A stretch of DNA of 59,921 nt from Acidimicrobiaceae bacterium (lineage in GTDB: Bacteria > Actinomycetota > Acidimicrobiia > Acidimicrobiales > RAAP-2): contig PKYK01000070.1 of NCBI GenBank assembly GCA_003133665.1, positions 1 through 59,921 of the forward strand, given 5' to 3'. How positions within the stretch are numbered: position 1 is the stretch's first letter; every line of letters starts with the position of its first letter. Below the pieces are notes generated by a model that was not told where the DNA came from, ran no database searches, and saw only the letters and a program-made list of their open reading frames with translations. Below are positions 18,486-27,001 of the stretch, piece after piece. The position numbers and the translations under genes were made by a program.

Positions 18486-20209
18486 GGAGACTCCTCGCGC
18501 AGCACGATCAGCCGGTACGTCGCCGAGCGTTGGAGCAGTTCCTGGTGGGTGCCGTGGTCGTCTACGTGGCCGTTGACGACCACGTAGACGAGGTCCATCT
18601 TTTCGAGCATGAGCGGGCTGGTCGTCGCGATCAGCGTCGTGTGAAGGTGTCGCAGGGCTCTCAGGCGGTCCGCGATGCGACCCTCGGTGTGCGTGTCCAC
18701 CGCGGACGTGGGCTCCACCAGAATCAGCAGGTCGGCCCTGGTCAAGAGGGCGCGGGCGAGGCTGAGGCGCTGGCGCTGTCCCCCCGAGAAGCTGCGGCCC
18801 CGCTCTTCGACGTGGGCGGCGAGACCATCCTCGAGCCCGTCGAGGATGTCGAGCGCACTCGAAGCCTCGAGGGCCTCGAGTATCAGGTCGTCGGCGACGG
18901 TGCCGTGGGGCAGGAGCTCGTAGCGCAGCTCGCCCGAGAAGAGTCGGGGTTCGATGTCGCTGACCACGACGTGCGCGCGCGTGTCGGCGACCGAGAACTC
19001 GCTCAGGGCGATGCCGTTCACGAACACGAGTTCGATGTCCGGCACGAAACGACCAAGTCGGTCGGCCAGTTCCGACGCCTCGGCCGGCGTCGGGGTGACC
19101 ACGGCCACGAGTTGGCCGCGTTGCAGACGGACGCCGCTGCGCCGATCTTCGTAGGTTTCGATGCTTCGGGGCCAGGACCGTGGCGAGAGGGGCTCGGTGA
19201 CCAGGGGGCCGACGTTCAAGATTCGCAGCACGCGTCCCGCACCGACGTAAGCGCGGGTCGTGGCGATGACGTACTCGATGGCCGTGCGAAGCGGCGTCGT
19301 GAGGAACGTGGCGTATCCGTAGAACGCCACCAGCTGGCCGGCCTGGAGCGTTCCGCGCATCACGTCCCGGGCGCCGAGGAGCGTCACGAGGCCGGTCAGG
19401 ATCGCCGGCAGCAACACCTGGCCCGATTCGAGGCCGGCTTGGGGCGTGGCGATCCGATTGCCGGCTCGTCGCACGATGTCACTCTGGCGCCGGTAGTTCG
19501 CGAGAAAGACGTCCTCGCCGCCGACCCCTCGAAGGATTCTCAGTCCGGCCACCGTATCCGAGCCCAGGGCCGCGAGGCGTCCCGCGGCTTCGCGCTGGGC
19601 CGCCTGGGACGCGTGCAGGGGCCTCATGAGCGGCGTCGTCAGCGACGCCAACAGCGGTACTCCGAGCAGCACGATGAGCCCGAGCTCGATCGACGTGGAC
19701 AGCAAGATGAATGAGACGACGATCCACGCGATCACCGCGCCCACGAACCTGGCCAGTACGTCAAACGCCCCACCGATGCGCATGGCGTCCGCCGCGACGG
19801 TGTTGACGATGTCGCCCGCCGGGATCTCGTCGGTCAGCGCGGTGCCGGTGACCGACACGTGGCGGCCGATCAATTGAATCGTCCGGTACGTGGCGTTCAT
19901 CCAGTTGGTCACGGCCAACTGGTGACGCAGCGCGCCGCAGAGCGCCTGCACGAGTCCGAGGATCACGACGACGCCGACCCACTTCCAGAGTTCGGTGGCG
20001 CTGTGGCCGGCGATCCCGTGGTCAATCGCGGCGCCGACCGCTGCCCACAACAGGGCTTGGCTGAGCATCCAGCCGATGCCGAAGAGGGCGTTGAGGCTCA
20101 GGAGACCCAGTTGTTGACGCGCCAACCACGTGAGATAGCGCAGGGGAGACCGGCGATCGGGGTCGCCGGGGTCGGTCAAGGGGAGTTCGCGGTACGGCAG
20201 ATGTAGCAC
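18482..20209 (-). CDS. ABC exporter subunit with degenerate NBD
   Basis: A 575-residue half-transporter. Helices occupy residues about 33-325. In the NBD the Walker A position reads TPTPAEASE (372-380) with no GKS/T, Walker B reads LLILVE with Val498 in place of the Mg-binding Asp, and the switch His is replaced by Thr around 529-530. The signature FSGGQ (474-478) is perfect. This subunit cannot bind ATP normally but can complete the partner's site. I set the start at GTG 20209 with GGGGGA 7 bases upstream; the open frame upstream runs through rnpB and is not coding. First gene of a two-gene operon. Confidence 0.82.
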   Translation of the reverse strand: MLHLPYRELPLTDPGDPDRRSPLRYLTWLARQQLGLLSLNALFGIGWMLSQALLWAAVGAAIDHGIAGHSATELWKWVGVVVILGLVQALCGALRHQLAVTNWMNATYRTIQLIGRHVSVTGTALTDEIPAGDIVNTVAADAMRIGGAFDVLARFVGAVIAWIVVSFILLSTSIELGLIVLLGVPLLASLTTPLMRPLHASQAAQREAAGRLAALGSDTVAGLRILRGVGGEDVFLANYRRQSDIVRRAGNRIATPQAGLESGQVLLPAILTGLVTLLGARDVMRGTLQAGQLVAFYGYATFLTTPLRTAIEYVIATTRAYVGAGRVLRILNVGPLVTEPLSPRSWPRSIETYEDRRSGVRLQRGQLVAVVTPTPAEASELADRLGRFVPDIELVFVNGIALSEFSVADTRAHVVVSDIEPRLFSGELRYELLPHGTVADDLILEALEASSALDILDGLEDGLAAHVEERGRSFSGGQRQRLSLARALLTRADLLILVEPTSAVDTHTEGRIADRLRALRHLHTTLIATTSPLMLEKMDLVYVVVNGHVDDHGTHQELLQRSATYRLIVLREESP

Positions 20210-20234
20210 GGCTGTTTCCCCCAAACAGATGAGT

Positions 20235-20607
<373 letters not shown>

Positions 20608-20613
20608 ATAGAT

Positions 20614-20642
20614 AGTCTGACACACCGGGTGGCGGGTGACAA
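20614..20642 (-). promoter_or_regulatory. rnpB promoter
   Basis: On the minus strand TTGTCA (20642-20637) and CAGACT (20619-20614) are 17 bases apart, and the -10 ends six bases before the predicted 5' end of rnpB at 20607. Confidence 0.5.
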
Positions 20643-20670
20643 GAGTCATTGACGGGTCACGGACGGGCGG

Positions 20671-20676
20671 TAGCCT
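20671..20676 (+). promoter_or_regulatory. Leaderless -10 element of xseA
   Basis: TAGCCT is followed by 6 bases and the GTG start at 20683. No Shine-Dalgarno is present. Confidence 0.5.
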
Positions 20677-20682
20677 CACCTC

Positions 20683-21957
20683 GTGGTTTCCGATGAGACG
20701 TCCGACGACGACGCGATCCTTGAAGTAGGCGAGTACTACCAACTGCTCACGGCCCGACTCGAGTCGGCCTACGGTCGACGCCATCCCCGTTGGGTGCGCG
20801 GGGAGATCGCCAAGGTATACGAAAAGACGCATCTCTACATCGACCTGGTCGACGCGGGATCGTCGGCGTCGGACTCGAAGCGTCCCGTGCTCAACGCCCA
20901 CTGCTGGGGCTCGCAGTGGAACCCCCTGAAGAAGAAGCTGGCCGCCGACGGTGTGACGCTGCAGCCGGGTACCGTTGTCAACTTCTTCGGCTACGTCGAC
21001 GTCTACGCCCCCCAGGGCAGGATCGGCTTCACGGTCACCGAGATCGACGTGGCCGGACTGTTGGGTGACGTGGCCCGTCGGCGCCAGGAACTGATCGCGC
21101 GCCTACAGAGCGAAGGTCTGCTCGAGGCCAATAAGCGGCGCCCGCTGCCGACGGTACCGCTGCGCGTGGGACTCGTGGCGAGCCCCCAGACCGAGGGCTA
21201 CAACGACTTCACCGGGCAGTTGCTGCACTCGCGCTACGGCTTCGACATCGTGCTGGTGAAGACCGCCGTGCAGGGCGAGAGCGCGCCACCTCAGATCGCC
21301 GGCGCCATTGAAGCTCTGGACGCCGCGGGCGTCGACATCATCTGTCTCGTGCGCGGCGGGGGATCAAAGGGCGACCTCGCCTGCTTTGACGATGAACGCG
21401 TCGCGCGGGCCATCGCCCGGGCGTCGACACCGGTCTTCACGGGAATCGGCCACACCGGCGATGAGTCGATCGCCGACCTCGCTGCCCACACGCGCGCCAT
21501 CACCCCGACCAAACTCGGGGAGGAGATCGTCGCCATCGTCGCGGACTGGTACGAACGGAATGTGCGGGCACCCGCCCGCAAGGTGCAGAGCGCGACCGAG
21601 GCGGTGTTGGACGAGGCGACCGAGTACGTGGCCGAACGCCGGCGTACCATGATCTTCGCAGTGCGTGATCGTCTGCGCGCCGAACAGCGCCACCTCGGCA
21701 CGACGCGCGACCGGCTCGCGATGCAGAGCCGTTATGTCCTGAGCGCCGCCAGCCAACTGCTTTCGAGCAATCGCCAACTGCTCAGTGCCTACGATCCGAA
21801 GAAGCGCCTCGCGCAGGGCTGGTCGATAGTGACCGGGGCCGACGGCACCGTCGTCCGTTCGCTTCGCGATGTCCGTCTGGGTGAGGTAGTGCGCGTGCGG
21901 CTCAGTGATGGATCGTTTGAATCAACTGTCAATGAAAAGAATGGAGCATCGTCATGA
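20683..21957 (+). CDS. xseA: Exodeoxyribonuclease VII large subunit
   Basis: A 424-residue large subunit of ExoVII, which degrades single-stranded DNA into acid-soluble oligomers together with XseB. The N-terminal OB-fold holds WVRGEIAKVYEKTHLYIDL. The catalytic core shows VGLVASPQTEGYNDF, IICLVRGGGSKGDLACFDDERVA and TGIGHTGDESIAD, with the active-site Asp and His residues. A coiled coil at about 285-380 precedes the C-terminal tail. GTG at 20683 follows a TANNNT element by six bases. The stop overlaps xseB as ATGA, and two further overlapping genes continue the operon. Confidence 0.95.
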   Translation: MVSDETSDDDAILEVGEYYQLLTARLESAYGRRHPRWVRGEIAKVYEKTHLYIDLVDAGSSASDSKRPVLNAHCWGSQWNPLKKKLAADGVTLQPGTVVNFFGYVDVYAPQGRIGFTVTEIDVAGLLGDVARRRQELIARLQSEGLLEANKRRPLPTVPLRVGLVASPQTEGYNDFTGQLLHSRYGFDIVLVKTAVQGESAPPQIAGAIEALDAAGVDIICLVRGGGSKGDLACFDDERVARAIARASTPVFTGIGHTGDESIADLAAHTRAITPTKLGEEIVAIVADWYERNVRAPARKVQSATEAVLDEATEYVAERRRTMIFAVRDRLRAEQRHLGTTRDRLAMQSRYVLSAASQLLSSNRQLLSAYDPKKRLAQGWSIVTGADGTVVRSLRDVRLGEVVRVRLSDGSFESTVNEKNGASS

Positions 21958-22166
21958 GCACTATCGGTGACTGGAATGAAGCGGCCAATGAGTTGAACGC
22001 GATAGTGGCGTCGTTTGACGAAGGCGAGGTTTCGGTCGACGACCTCTTCGTGAAGCTCGAGCGGGCCACGGCGATCATCGAGGCGCTCGAGGCGCGCCTC
22101 GACGCCACCAAGGCCAAAGTGGAAGAGCTCGCCCCTCGCATCGCCCGGGTGGCCGACGAACAGTGA
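21954..22166 (+). CDS. xseB: Exodeoxyribonuclease VII small subunit
   Basis: A 70-residue protein that is nearly all helix and coiled coil, typical of XseB. The pattern NELNAIVASFDEGEVSVDDLFVKLERATAII, followed by LEARLDATKAKVEEL, matches the family. Several small subunits wrap around each XseA in the ExoVII complex. It overlaps xseA by four bases and its own TGA overlaps the next GTG by four, so stoichiometry is probably set by coupled translation. Confidence 0.93.
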   Translation: MSTIGDWNEAANELNAIVASFDEGEVSVDDLFVKLERATAIIEALEARLDATKAKVEELAPRIARVADEQ

Positions 22167-22876
22167 GCGACCGCTTCTATTTTCGCCAACTGCTCGCGGG
22201 CCGAGACTTCGCGGTTGGGGATGCGGTTGCCACGCAAATGGTCAATTTCGTCTACGCCCTCGGTGACCGCGACACCAGCGAGGCCGTGCTGGTCGATCCG
22301 GCGTACCGACCGCGAGAGTTGGTGGACCTGCTCGAGCAGGACGGCATGACGGTCACCGGCGTTCTGGCCACGCACTATCACCCCGATCACGTCGGGGGCG
22401 ATCTGATGGGCCACAACATCGCCGGCATCGTCGAACTGCTCGAGACCACCGACGTTCCGGTGCACGTACAGGCCGCCGAGATCGAGTGGGTCACGCGCCA
22501 AACCGGCATCAGTGAAGATTCGCTGGTCGCTCACGAGTCAGGCGACCTCGTACGCGTTGGTGAGCTCGACATCACGTTGATCCACACGCCGGGCCACACG
22601 CCGGGCAGTCAGTGCTTTCTCGTCGACGGACGGCTGATCAGCGGTGACACGCTCTTCTTGGAAGGCTGTGGACGTACCGACCTGCCGGGCTCGGATCCCG
22701 GGAAGATGTACCGGACGCTCACCCAGCGCCTCTCGCAGATCAGTGACGACACCGTCTTGTTCCCCGGACACTTCTACTCCGCCGAACCGAGTATGGCGAT
22801 GGGTGCGGTGCGCGAGATCAACTACGTGCTGGCCCCGACGTCGGCTGAGCAGTGGCTCGCGATGTTCGCCCGGTGA
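22163..22876 (+). CDS. Metallo-beta-lactamase-fold hydrolase (glyoxalase II/persulfide dioxygenase-like)
   Basis: A 237-residue MBL-fold enzyme. The metal motif is THYHPDHVGG, with HTPGHTPGS giving the next His and GDTLFLEGCGRTDLPGSDP the bridging Asp; the last His is in LFPGHFYS. GCGRTDLPGSD is shared with persulfide dioxygenases and glyoxalase II enzymes, so a thioester or persulfide substrate is plausible. The linker loop LMGHNIAGIVELLETTD is a little unusual. It lies in a four-gene operon after xseB, starting with a GTG that overlaps the preceding stop, and overlaps the reductase that follows. Confidence 0.85.
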   Translation: MSDRFYFRQLLAGRDFAVGDAVATQMVNFVYALGDRDTSEAVLVDPAYRPRELVDLLEQDGMTVTGVLATHYHPDHVGGDLMGHNIAGIVELLETTDVPVHVQAAEIEWVTRQTGISEDSLVAHESGDLVRVGELDITLIHTPGHTPGSQCFLVDGRLISGDTLFLEGCGRTDLPGSDPGKMYRTLTQRLSQISDDTVLFPGHFYSAEPSMAMGAVREINYVLAPTSAEQWLAMFAR

Positions 22877-24099
22877 GCAGGTTGCACGCTTCCGACCACG
22901 TCATCGTGGTCGGGGCGGGTCTCGCGGGCTGGCGGTTCGTCGAGGCACTTCGTCGAGAGGGCTACGACGGCGCGTTGACCCTCATTGGTGACGAGGCCCA
23001 CGCCCCCTACGATCGTCCGCCGCTTTCGAAGCAGGTCCTCGCGGGGAAGTGGTCAGTCGACCAGACGACTCTCGCGACCGACGAGCGCTTGGCGAAAGCC
23101 CAAGTCACGCTGCGCCTGGGCACGCCCGCCATCAATCTCGACGTGGCGACGACCACCGTGCACCTCGCTGACGGCACCCTGGTCGCCGGCACCCACGTGG
23201 TCATCGCGACGGGAACGAGGGCGCGTCGGCTGCCCTTTCGGGCCAGCGACCGGATCCATACTGTTCGAAGCCGTGACGACGTGGCGTTTCTCAACCACGA
23301 CCTGGCCGTGCTGGAACCCAAGAGCGTGGTCGCGGTGATCGGCGGCGGTTTCATCGGGGCAGAGGTGGCGACCGCACTTCGCACCCGCGGTTTCACGCCG
23401 ATCGTGCTCGAAGCCGCCGAGCGGCCGTTGGTGAACGTGTTGGGCCCGGAGGTCTCTTCGTGGCTCGCCAACCTGCCGGCGACGGCGGACGTCGAACTGC
23501 GCAACGGCCAACGAATTCTCGACGTCGTCGAGACGGACGACGGATTCATTGTTTCCTTCGCCGATGGTGGCGAACTCGCGCCGCGGGTCGTGATCGTGGG
23601 TGCCGGTGCGCTGACGAACGACGAGTGGCTCGCGACGTCGGGCCTCACGATTGACAACGGTGTCGTCGTCAATGAACATCTGCTCGCGACCGAGAACGTT
23701 GGCGCCATTGGCGACGTGGCGCGCTTCGAATGGGCGAACGTCGCCGGGACGGAACTGGTGCGCATCGAGCACTGGCAGATCGCCAATGACCACGCCGGTT
23801 CCTTGGCGCACTACTGGATGACGGGCCAGTCGCCGACCGCGCTGCTGGTTCCCTACTTCTGGTCCGATCAGTACGGGAAGAAGATCCAGATGCTCGGCCA
23901 CCCTCGGGCCACCGACGACGTCACGAGGGTGAGCGGTGGCGACGAGGAGGCCAAGTGGGTGGCGCTCTACAGCCGCGACGGGATCGTGACGGGTGTGGTC
24001 ACCCTCGGTCAGCCCCGGGCCCTGATGCTCTCGAAGGTACTTCTGGAGACGCCGACGTCCCTCGATCGGGCGCTCGCCAATGCTCCGTGGTCCAGCTAG
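22873..24099 (+). CDS. FAD-dependent ferredoxin reductase-like oxidoreductase
   Basis: A 408-residue class with two Rossmann folds: FAD motif VVGAGLAGWRF at the N-terminus and NAD(P) motif VIGGGFIGAEVA near residue 158. PYDRPPLSKQVL and NVGAIGDVARF match reductases of oxygenase and cytochrome P450 systems such as rhodocoxin and putidaredoxin reductase. It would pass electrons from NAD(P)H to a ferredoxin that is not encoded in this window. The GTG at 22873 overlaps the upstream stop by four bases, which fixes the start seven codons inside the longest open frame. Stop TAG is within a CTAG shared with the convergent kinase-like gene. Confidence 0.88.
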   Translation: MSRLHASDHVIVVGAGLAGWRFVEALRREGYDGALTLIGDEAHAPYDRPPLSKQVLAGKWSVDQTTLATDERLAKAQVTLRLGTPAINLDVATTTVHLADGTLVAGTHVVIATGTRARRLPFRASDRIHTVRSRDDVAFLNHDLAVLEPKSVVAVIGGGFIGAEVATALRTRGFTPIVLEAAERPLVNVLGPEVSSWLANLPATADVELRNGQRILDVVETDDGFIVSFADGGELAPRVVIVGAGALTNDEWLATSGLTIDNGVVVNEHLLATENVGAIGDVARFEWANVAGTELVRIEHWQIANDHAGSLAHYWMTGQSPTALLVPYFWSDQYGKKIQMLGHPRATDDVTRVSGGDEEAKWVALYSRDGIVTGVVTLGQPRALMLSKVLLETPTSLDRALANAPWSS

Positions 24100-25547
24100 A
24101 ACGCGACGGCGCTGAGTTCGGGGATCGTCTTTTCGACGCGACCGACGGTCACGAGCCATGCGGCGCGGCGCGCGGCGCGCTCGTCGTCGTCGATCTGGGG
24201 AAAGTGCACCTCGACGGGGGTCCACAGCTGTTCGACGTCATCGAGGGCGAGGTGCCCGGCACTCACGAGGGCCATGAGTCCGGCACCGCGGGTCGTGGCT
24301 TCGCGTTCTGTGGAGACCGCCACGCGGCAGCCGGTGAAATCAGCCAGGCGCTGGACGAAGAAGTGATTCGCCGTCATGCCGCCGTCGACGCGGATCTCGT
24401 CGAGCCGGTCATGGGTTTCGCGCTGCGCCGCGTCGATGAGGTCGGCTCCCCGTTGGGCAATGCCCTCCAGAACCGCGCGAACGAGGTGGGCCTTCGTCGA
24501 ACCCCGGGTGAGGCCGAAGAACGCGCCGCGAGCGCCGAAGTCCCACTGCGGTGTTCCCAGCCCCGAAAGGGCTGGTACGAACGAGACCCCTTCGCACGAG
24601 TTCACCGACGTGGCGAGCGTCTCGGACTCGGCGGCGTTGGCGATGAGTCCCAGGTCGTCACGCAGCCACTCGATACAGGATCCAGCCGCGAGGACGATTC
24701 CTTCGATTCCCCAGGTGACCCTGGCATCGCGGCTGTGCAGCACCACGGGAAAGCAACCCGATTCGAAACGGGTCATCGCGGCGGGACCGGCGTCACCGCG
24801 AACCATGTCGAGCATGGCACCCGTGCCGAAGGTGATCTTGGCCCCTCTGGTCACGCAGGACTGACCGAACAGTGACGCCGGTTGATCGCCGATCAACGCG
24901 GTGATGGGCGGCGATCCGGAGAGGGCGCTCGCCACACCGTGCGAACCCATGGTGTCGACGATGCTGGGCATCATCGCGACGTCGAGCCCGAGCAGCGAAA
25001 GGATGCGCTCATCCCACGTGTTGATGTCGAGCGAGACGAGTCCGTTGACCCCGGCGTTCGAACGGTCCGTGATGTGGCGCGCGCCGTTGGTCAAGAGCCA
25101 GGTCACCCACGTCTCGATGGTGGCAAAACGCAGGTCGCGAGCTGGCTGTCCGGATTGGGCGACCAGCCACTTGGCCTTGGTGGCCGACTGATTGGGCGCG
25201 AGCCGCAGTCCCTCGCCCTGCAGGACCAGGCAGTCGATGACCGTTCGCAGGTCCTGCCAGCCGAGCGCCGGACCGACCGGTTGGCCGGTTCGGGGGTCGA
25301 AGACAATCGTGGTCGCTCGCTGATTGGTGACGCCCACCACGTCGCACGGTCCGCCGTCGCGCAGGGTCCGCTCGGACAACTCGATCACCAGTCGGCCGAT
25401 CTCGAGCGCGTCGAGTTCCACTTCACCGGGCTGGGGAGTCTGCACGCTCAGCGGATGTTGGTGTTTCTGTGACACCACGCCGAGATCGTCGACGAGCGCG
25501 GTGCGCACCGAGGACGTTCCGATGTCAATCGAGAGGGCCTTCACCAC
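24096..25547 (-). CDS. FGGY-family carbohydrate kinase, glycerol kinase-like
   Basis: A 483-residue FGGY kinase, closest in pattern to GlpK: IDIGTSSVRTALVDD, VGVTNQRATTIVFD, TKAKWLV, GDQPASLFGQ with catalytic Asp221, and ITFGTGAMLDMV. Two residues that grip glycerol in E. coli GlpK are changed. The Glu of NQRET is Ala78, and the Tyr of DPYFSGTK is Asn119. Arg77 and Asp221 are kept. The substrate may therefore differ from glycerol. It is the last gene of the glpD operon: its ATG overlaps the end of the AGPS-like gene by seven bases. Reaction: ATP-dependent phosphorylation of a polyol or sugar in the cytoplasm. Confidence 0.82.
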   Translation of the reverse strand: MVKALSIDIGTSSVRTALVDDLGVVSQKHQHPLSVQTPQPGEVELDALEIGRLVIELSERTLRDGGPCDVVGVTNQRATTIVFDPRTGQPVGPALGWQDLRTVIDCLVLQGEGLRLAPNQSATKAKWLVAQSGQPARDLRFATIETWVTWLLTNGARHITDRSNAGVNGLVSLDINTWDERILSLLGLDVAMMPSIVDTMGSHGVASALSGSPPITALIGDQPASLFGQSCVTRGAKITFGTGAMLDMVRGDAGPAAMTRFESGCFPVVLHSRDARVTWGIEGIVLAAGSCIEWLRDDLGLIANAAESETLATSVNSCEGVSFVPALSGLGTPQWDFGARGAFFGLTRGSTKAHLVRAVLEGIAQRGADLIDAAQRETHDRLDEIRVDGGMTANHFFVQRLADFTGCRVAVSTEREATTRGAGLMALVSAGHLALDDVEQLWTPVEVHFPQIDDDERAARRAAWLVTVGRVEKTIPELSAVAF

Positions 25548-26992
25548 GGTTGCCCCCCGACACCCAGCACGCCGGGATTCATGATGTTGAGCGGATCAAG
25601 GGTTGCCTTCAGCGACACGAGCACCGGGTAGGCGCTGCCCAACGCCTCGGCGACGAACCGGGCGCGATTGCGTCCCACCCCGTGGTGGTGGCTCAGCGCG
25701 CCACCGCTTTGCAGTACGGCGCGCGTGGCGACGTCCCAGGCGCCGCGGTAGTACTCGGTGGGATCACCTTCGGGTCGCCCCGCGAAGGTGAAGTAGAGGC
25801 AGGCCCCATCGATGTAGGCGTGGGACTGATGGACCGAGACCACGATCGTGTCCGCGAGTGACGCGAGCTCGTGGACGACCCGCTCGTGCATTTCCGCGAG
25901 CACCGCCCACGGACCGGCGACCTCAATGGTGTCAATCGCGATCCCGTGCTCCCACAGGGGAGCCAACGCTCCGACGTCATTTCGGTGTTCGAGCCACCTC
26001 GCCACGATCCCCACGTCGACTGGAGCCGCATCGGCGCACTCGTCAGCGACGATGTGCATCGTCGCCTCCACCAGCGCGGGGTCCCCTTCATCGAGAACGA
26101 CGAGCGCGCACGAGGAAACCGCGAAGTTGTGCAGAGACTCCGCTTCGTCATAGAGGCGCAGCACCGCGGGCCGGGCGCCGCGTTGGAGGATGCGCCGGCA
26201 GGCCTCGAGACCTTCACGAAACGATATGAAGCCGTACGCGGCTCGTCGTTCAGAGACTGGTCGGCGGTGCAGAGCCAGGGTGGCCCGCGTTATCACGCCC
26301 AAGGTTCCCTCGGAGCCGACGAAGAGCTGCACGAGGTCGGGTCCGACGGCCTGACGGGGACCTCGTCCCCCCAACTCGACGACGTCGCCGCTGGCGAGCA
26401 CGACGGTGAGGCCCCGCACGATGTCTTCGATCTTGCCGTAGCGATTCGAGTACTGGCCCGCGCCGCGGCAGGCGAGCCATCCACCGACGGTCGCGAGGTC
26501 AAATGACTGGGGGAAGTGGCCGACGGTCCAGCCCCGTTCATTGACCGCGGCTTCGAGATCGGGCCCAAAGACGCCCGCCTCGACGCTCACCGTTCCGGAC
26601 ACGGCGTCCAGGTGGAGCACACGGCTGAGTCCGGTGAGATCGAGGGCGATGGCGCCGGAGGGGGCGACGGCGCCCCCGACGACGCCTGAGCGTCCACCCT
26701 GGGCGGTGACCGCGATCCGGTGCCGGCCCGCGATCTTGAGCACATCGCTCACCTGGGTGGTCGAGGTGGGGCGAACGACGACGCCGGGCCAATGCGGCAC
26801 TCGGCCCGCAGCTACGTCGCGGATCGACAGTGGCCACCAGTCGCGTCCGTGATCGGCCCGCACCGGCGTCGTCGTGTCATGCGCCACGCCGGCACGCCCG
26901 AGGTCGCTCAGGAGGGCCGCCGTCGCCGGCTCGGGTGCCGCGCCGTCGAGCGACCCCTCCGGATAGTCATTCGGCATCGACGGCTGGGTCAT
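25541..26992 (-). CDS. FAD-binding oxidase, alkyldihydroxyacetonephosphate synthase-like
   Basis: A 483-residue vanillyl-alcohol-oxidase-fold flavoprotein. The FAD-binding half has TAQGGRSGVVGG and GHFPQSFDLATVGGWLACRGAGQYSNRYGKIEDIV, which closely follows the AGPS pattern. Near the C-terminus LSHHHGVGRNRARF carries three successive His (435-437), the hallmark of ether-lipid AGPS, and the Tyr-rich CLYFTFAGR stretch also matches. AGPS swaps the acyl chain of acyl-DHAP for a fatty alcohol; bacterial homologues may instead oxidise hydroxy acids. It lies between glpD and the kinase-like gene, and AAGGTG stands 6 bases before its ATG. Confidence 0.82.
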   Translation of the reverse strand: MTQPSMPNDYPEGSLDGAAPEPATAALLSDLGRAGVAHDTTTPVRADHGRDWWPLSIRDVAAGRVPHWPGVVVRPTSTTQVSDVLKIAGRHRIAVTAQGGRSGVVGGAVAPSGAIALDLTGLSRVLHLDAVSGTVSVEAGVFGPDLEAAVNERGWTVGHFPQSFDLATVGGWLACRGAGQYSNRYGKIEDIVRGLTVVLASGDVVELGGRGPRQAVGPDLVQLFVGSEGTLGVITRATLALHRRPVSERRAAYGFISFREGLEACRRILQRGARPAVLRLYDEAESLHNFAVSSCALVVLDEGDPALVEATMHIVADECADAAPVDVGIVARWLEHRNDVGALAPLWEHGIAIDTIEVAGPWAVLAEMHERVVHELASLADTIVVSVHQSHAYIDGACLYFTFAGRPEGDPTEYYRGAWDVATRAVLQSGGALSHHHGVGRNRARFVAEALGSAYPVLVSLKATLDPLNIMNPGVLGVGGQPW

Positions 26993-27001
26993 CGTTGCAC
27001 C

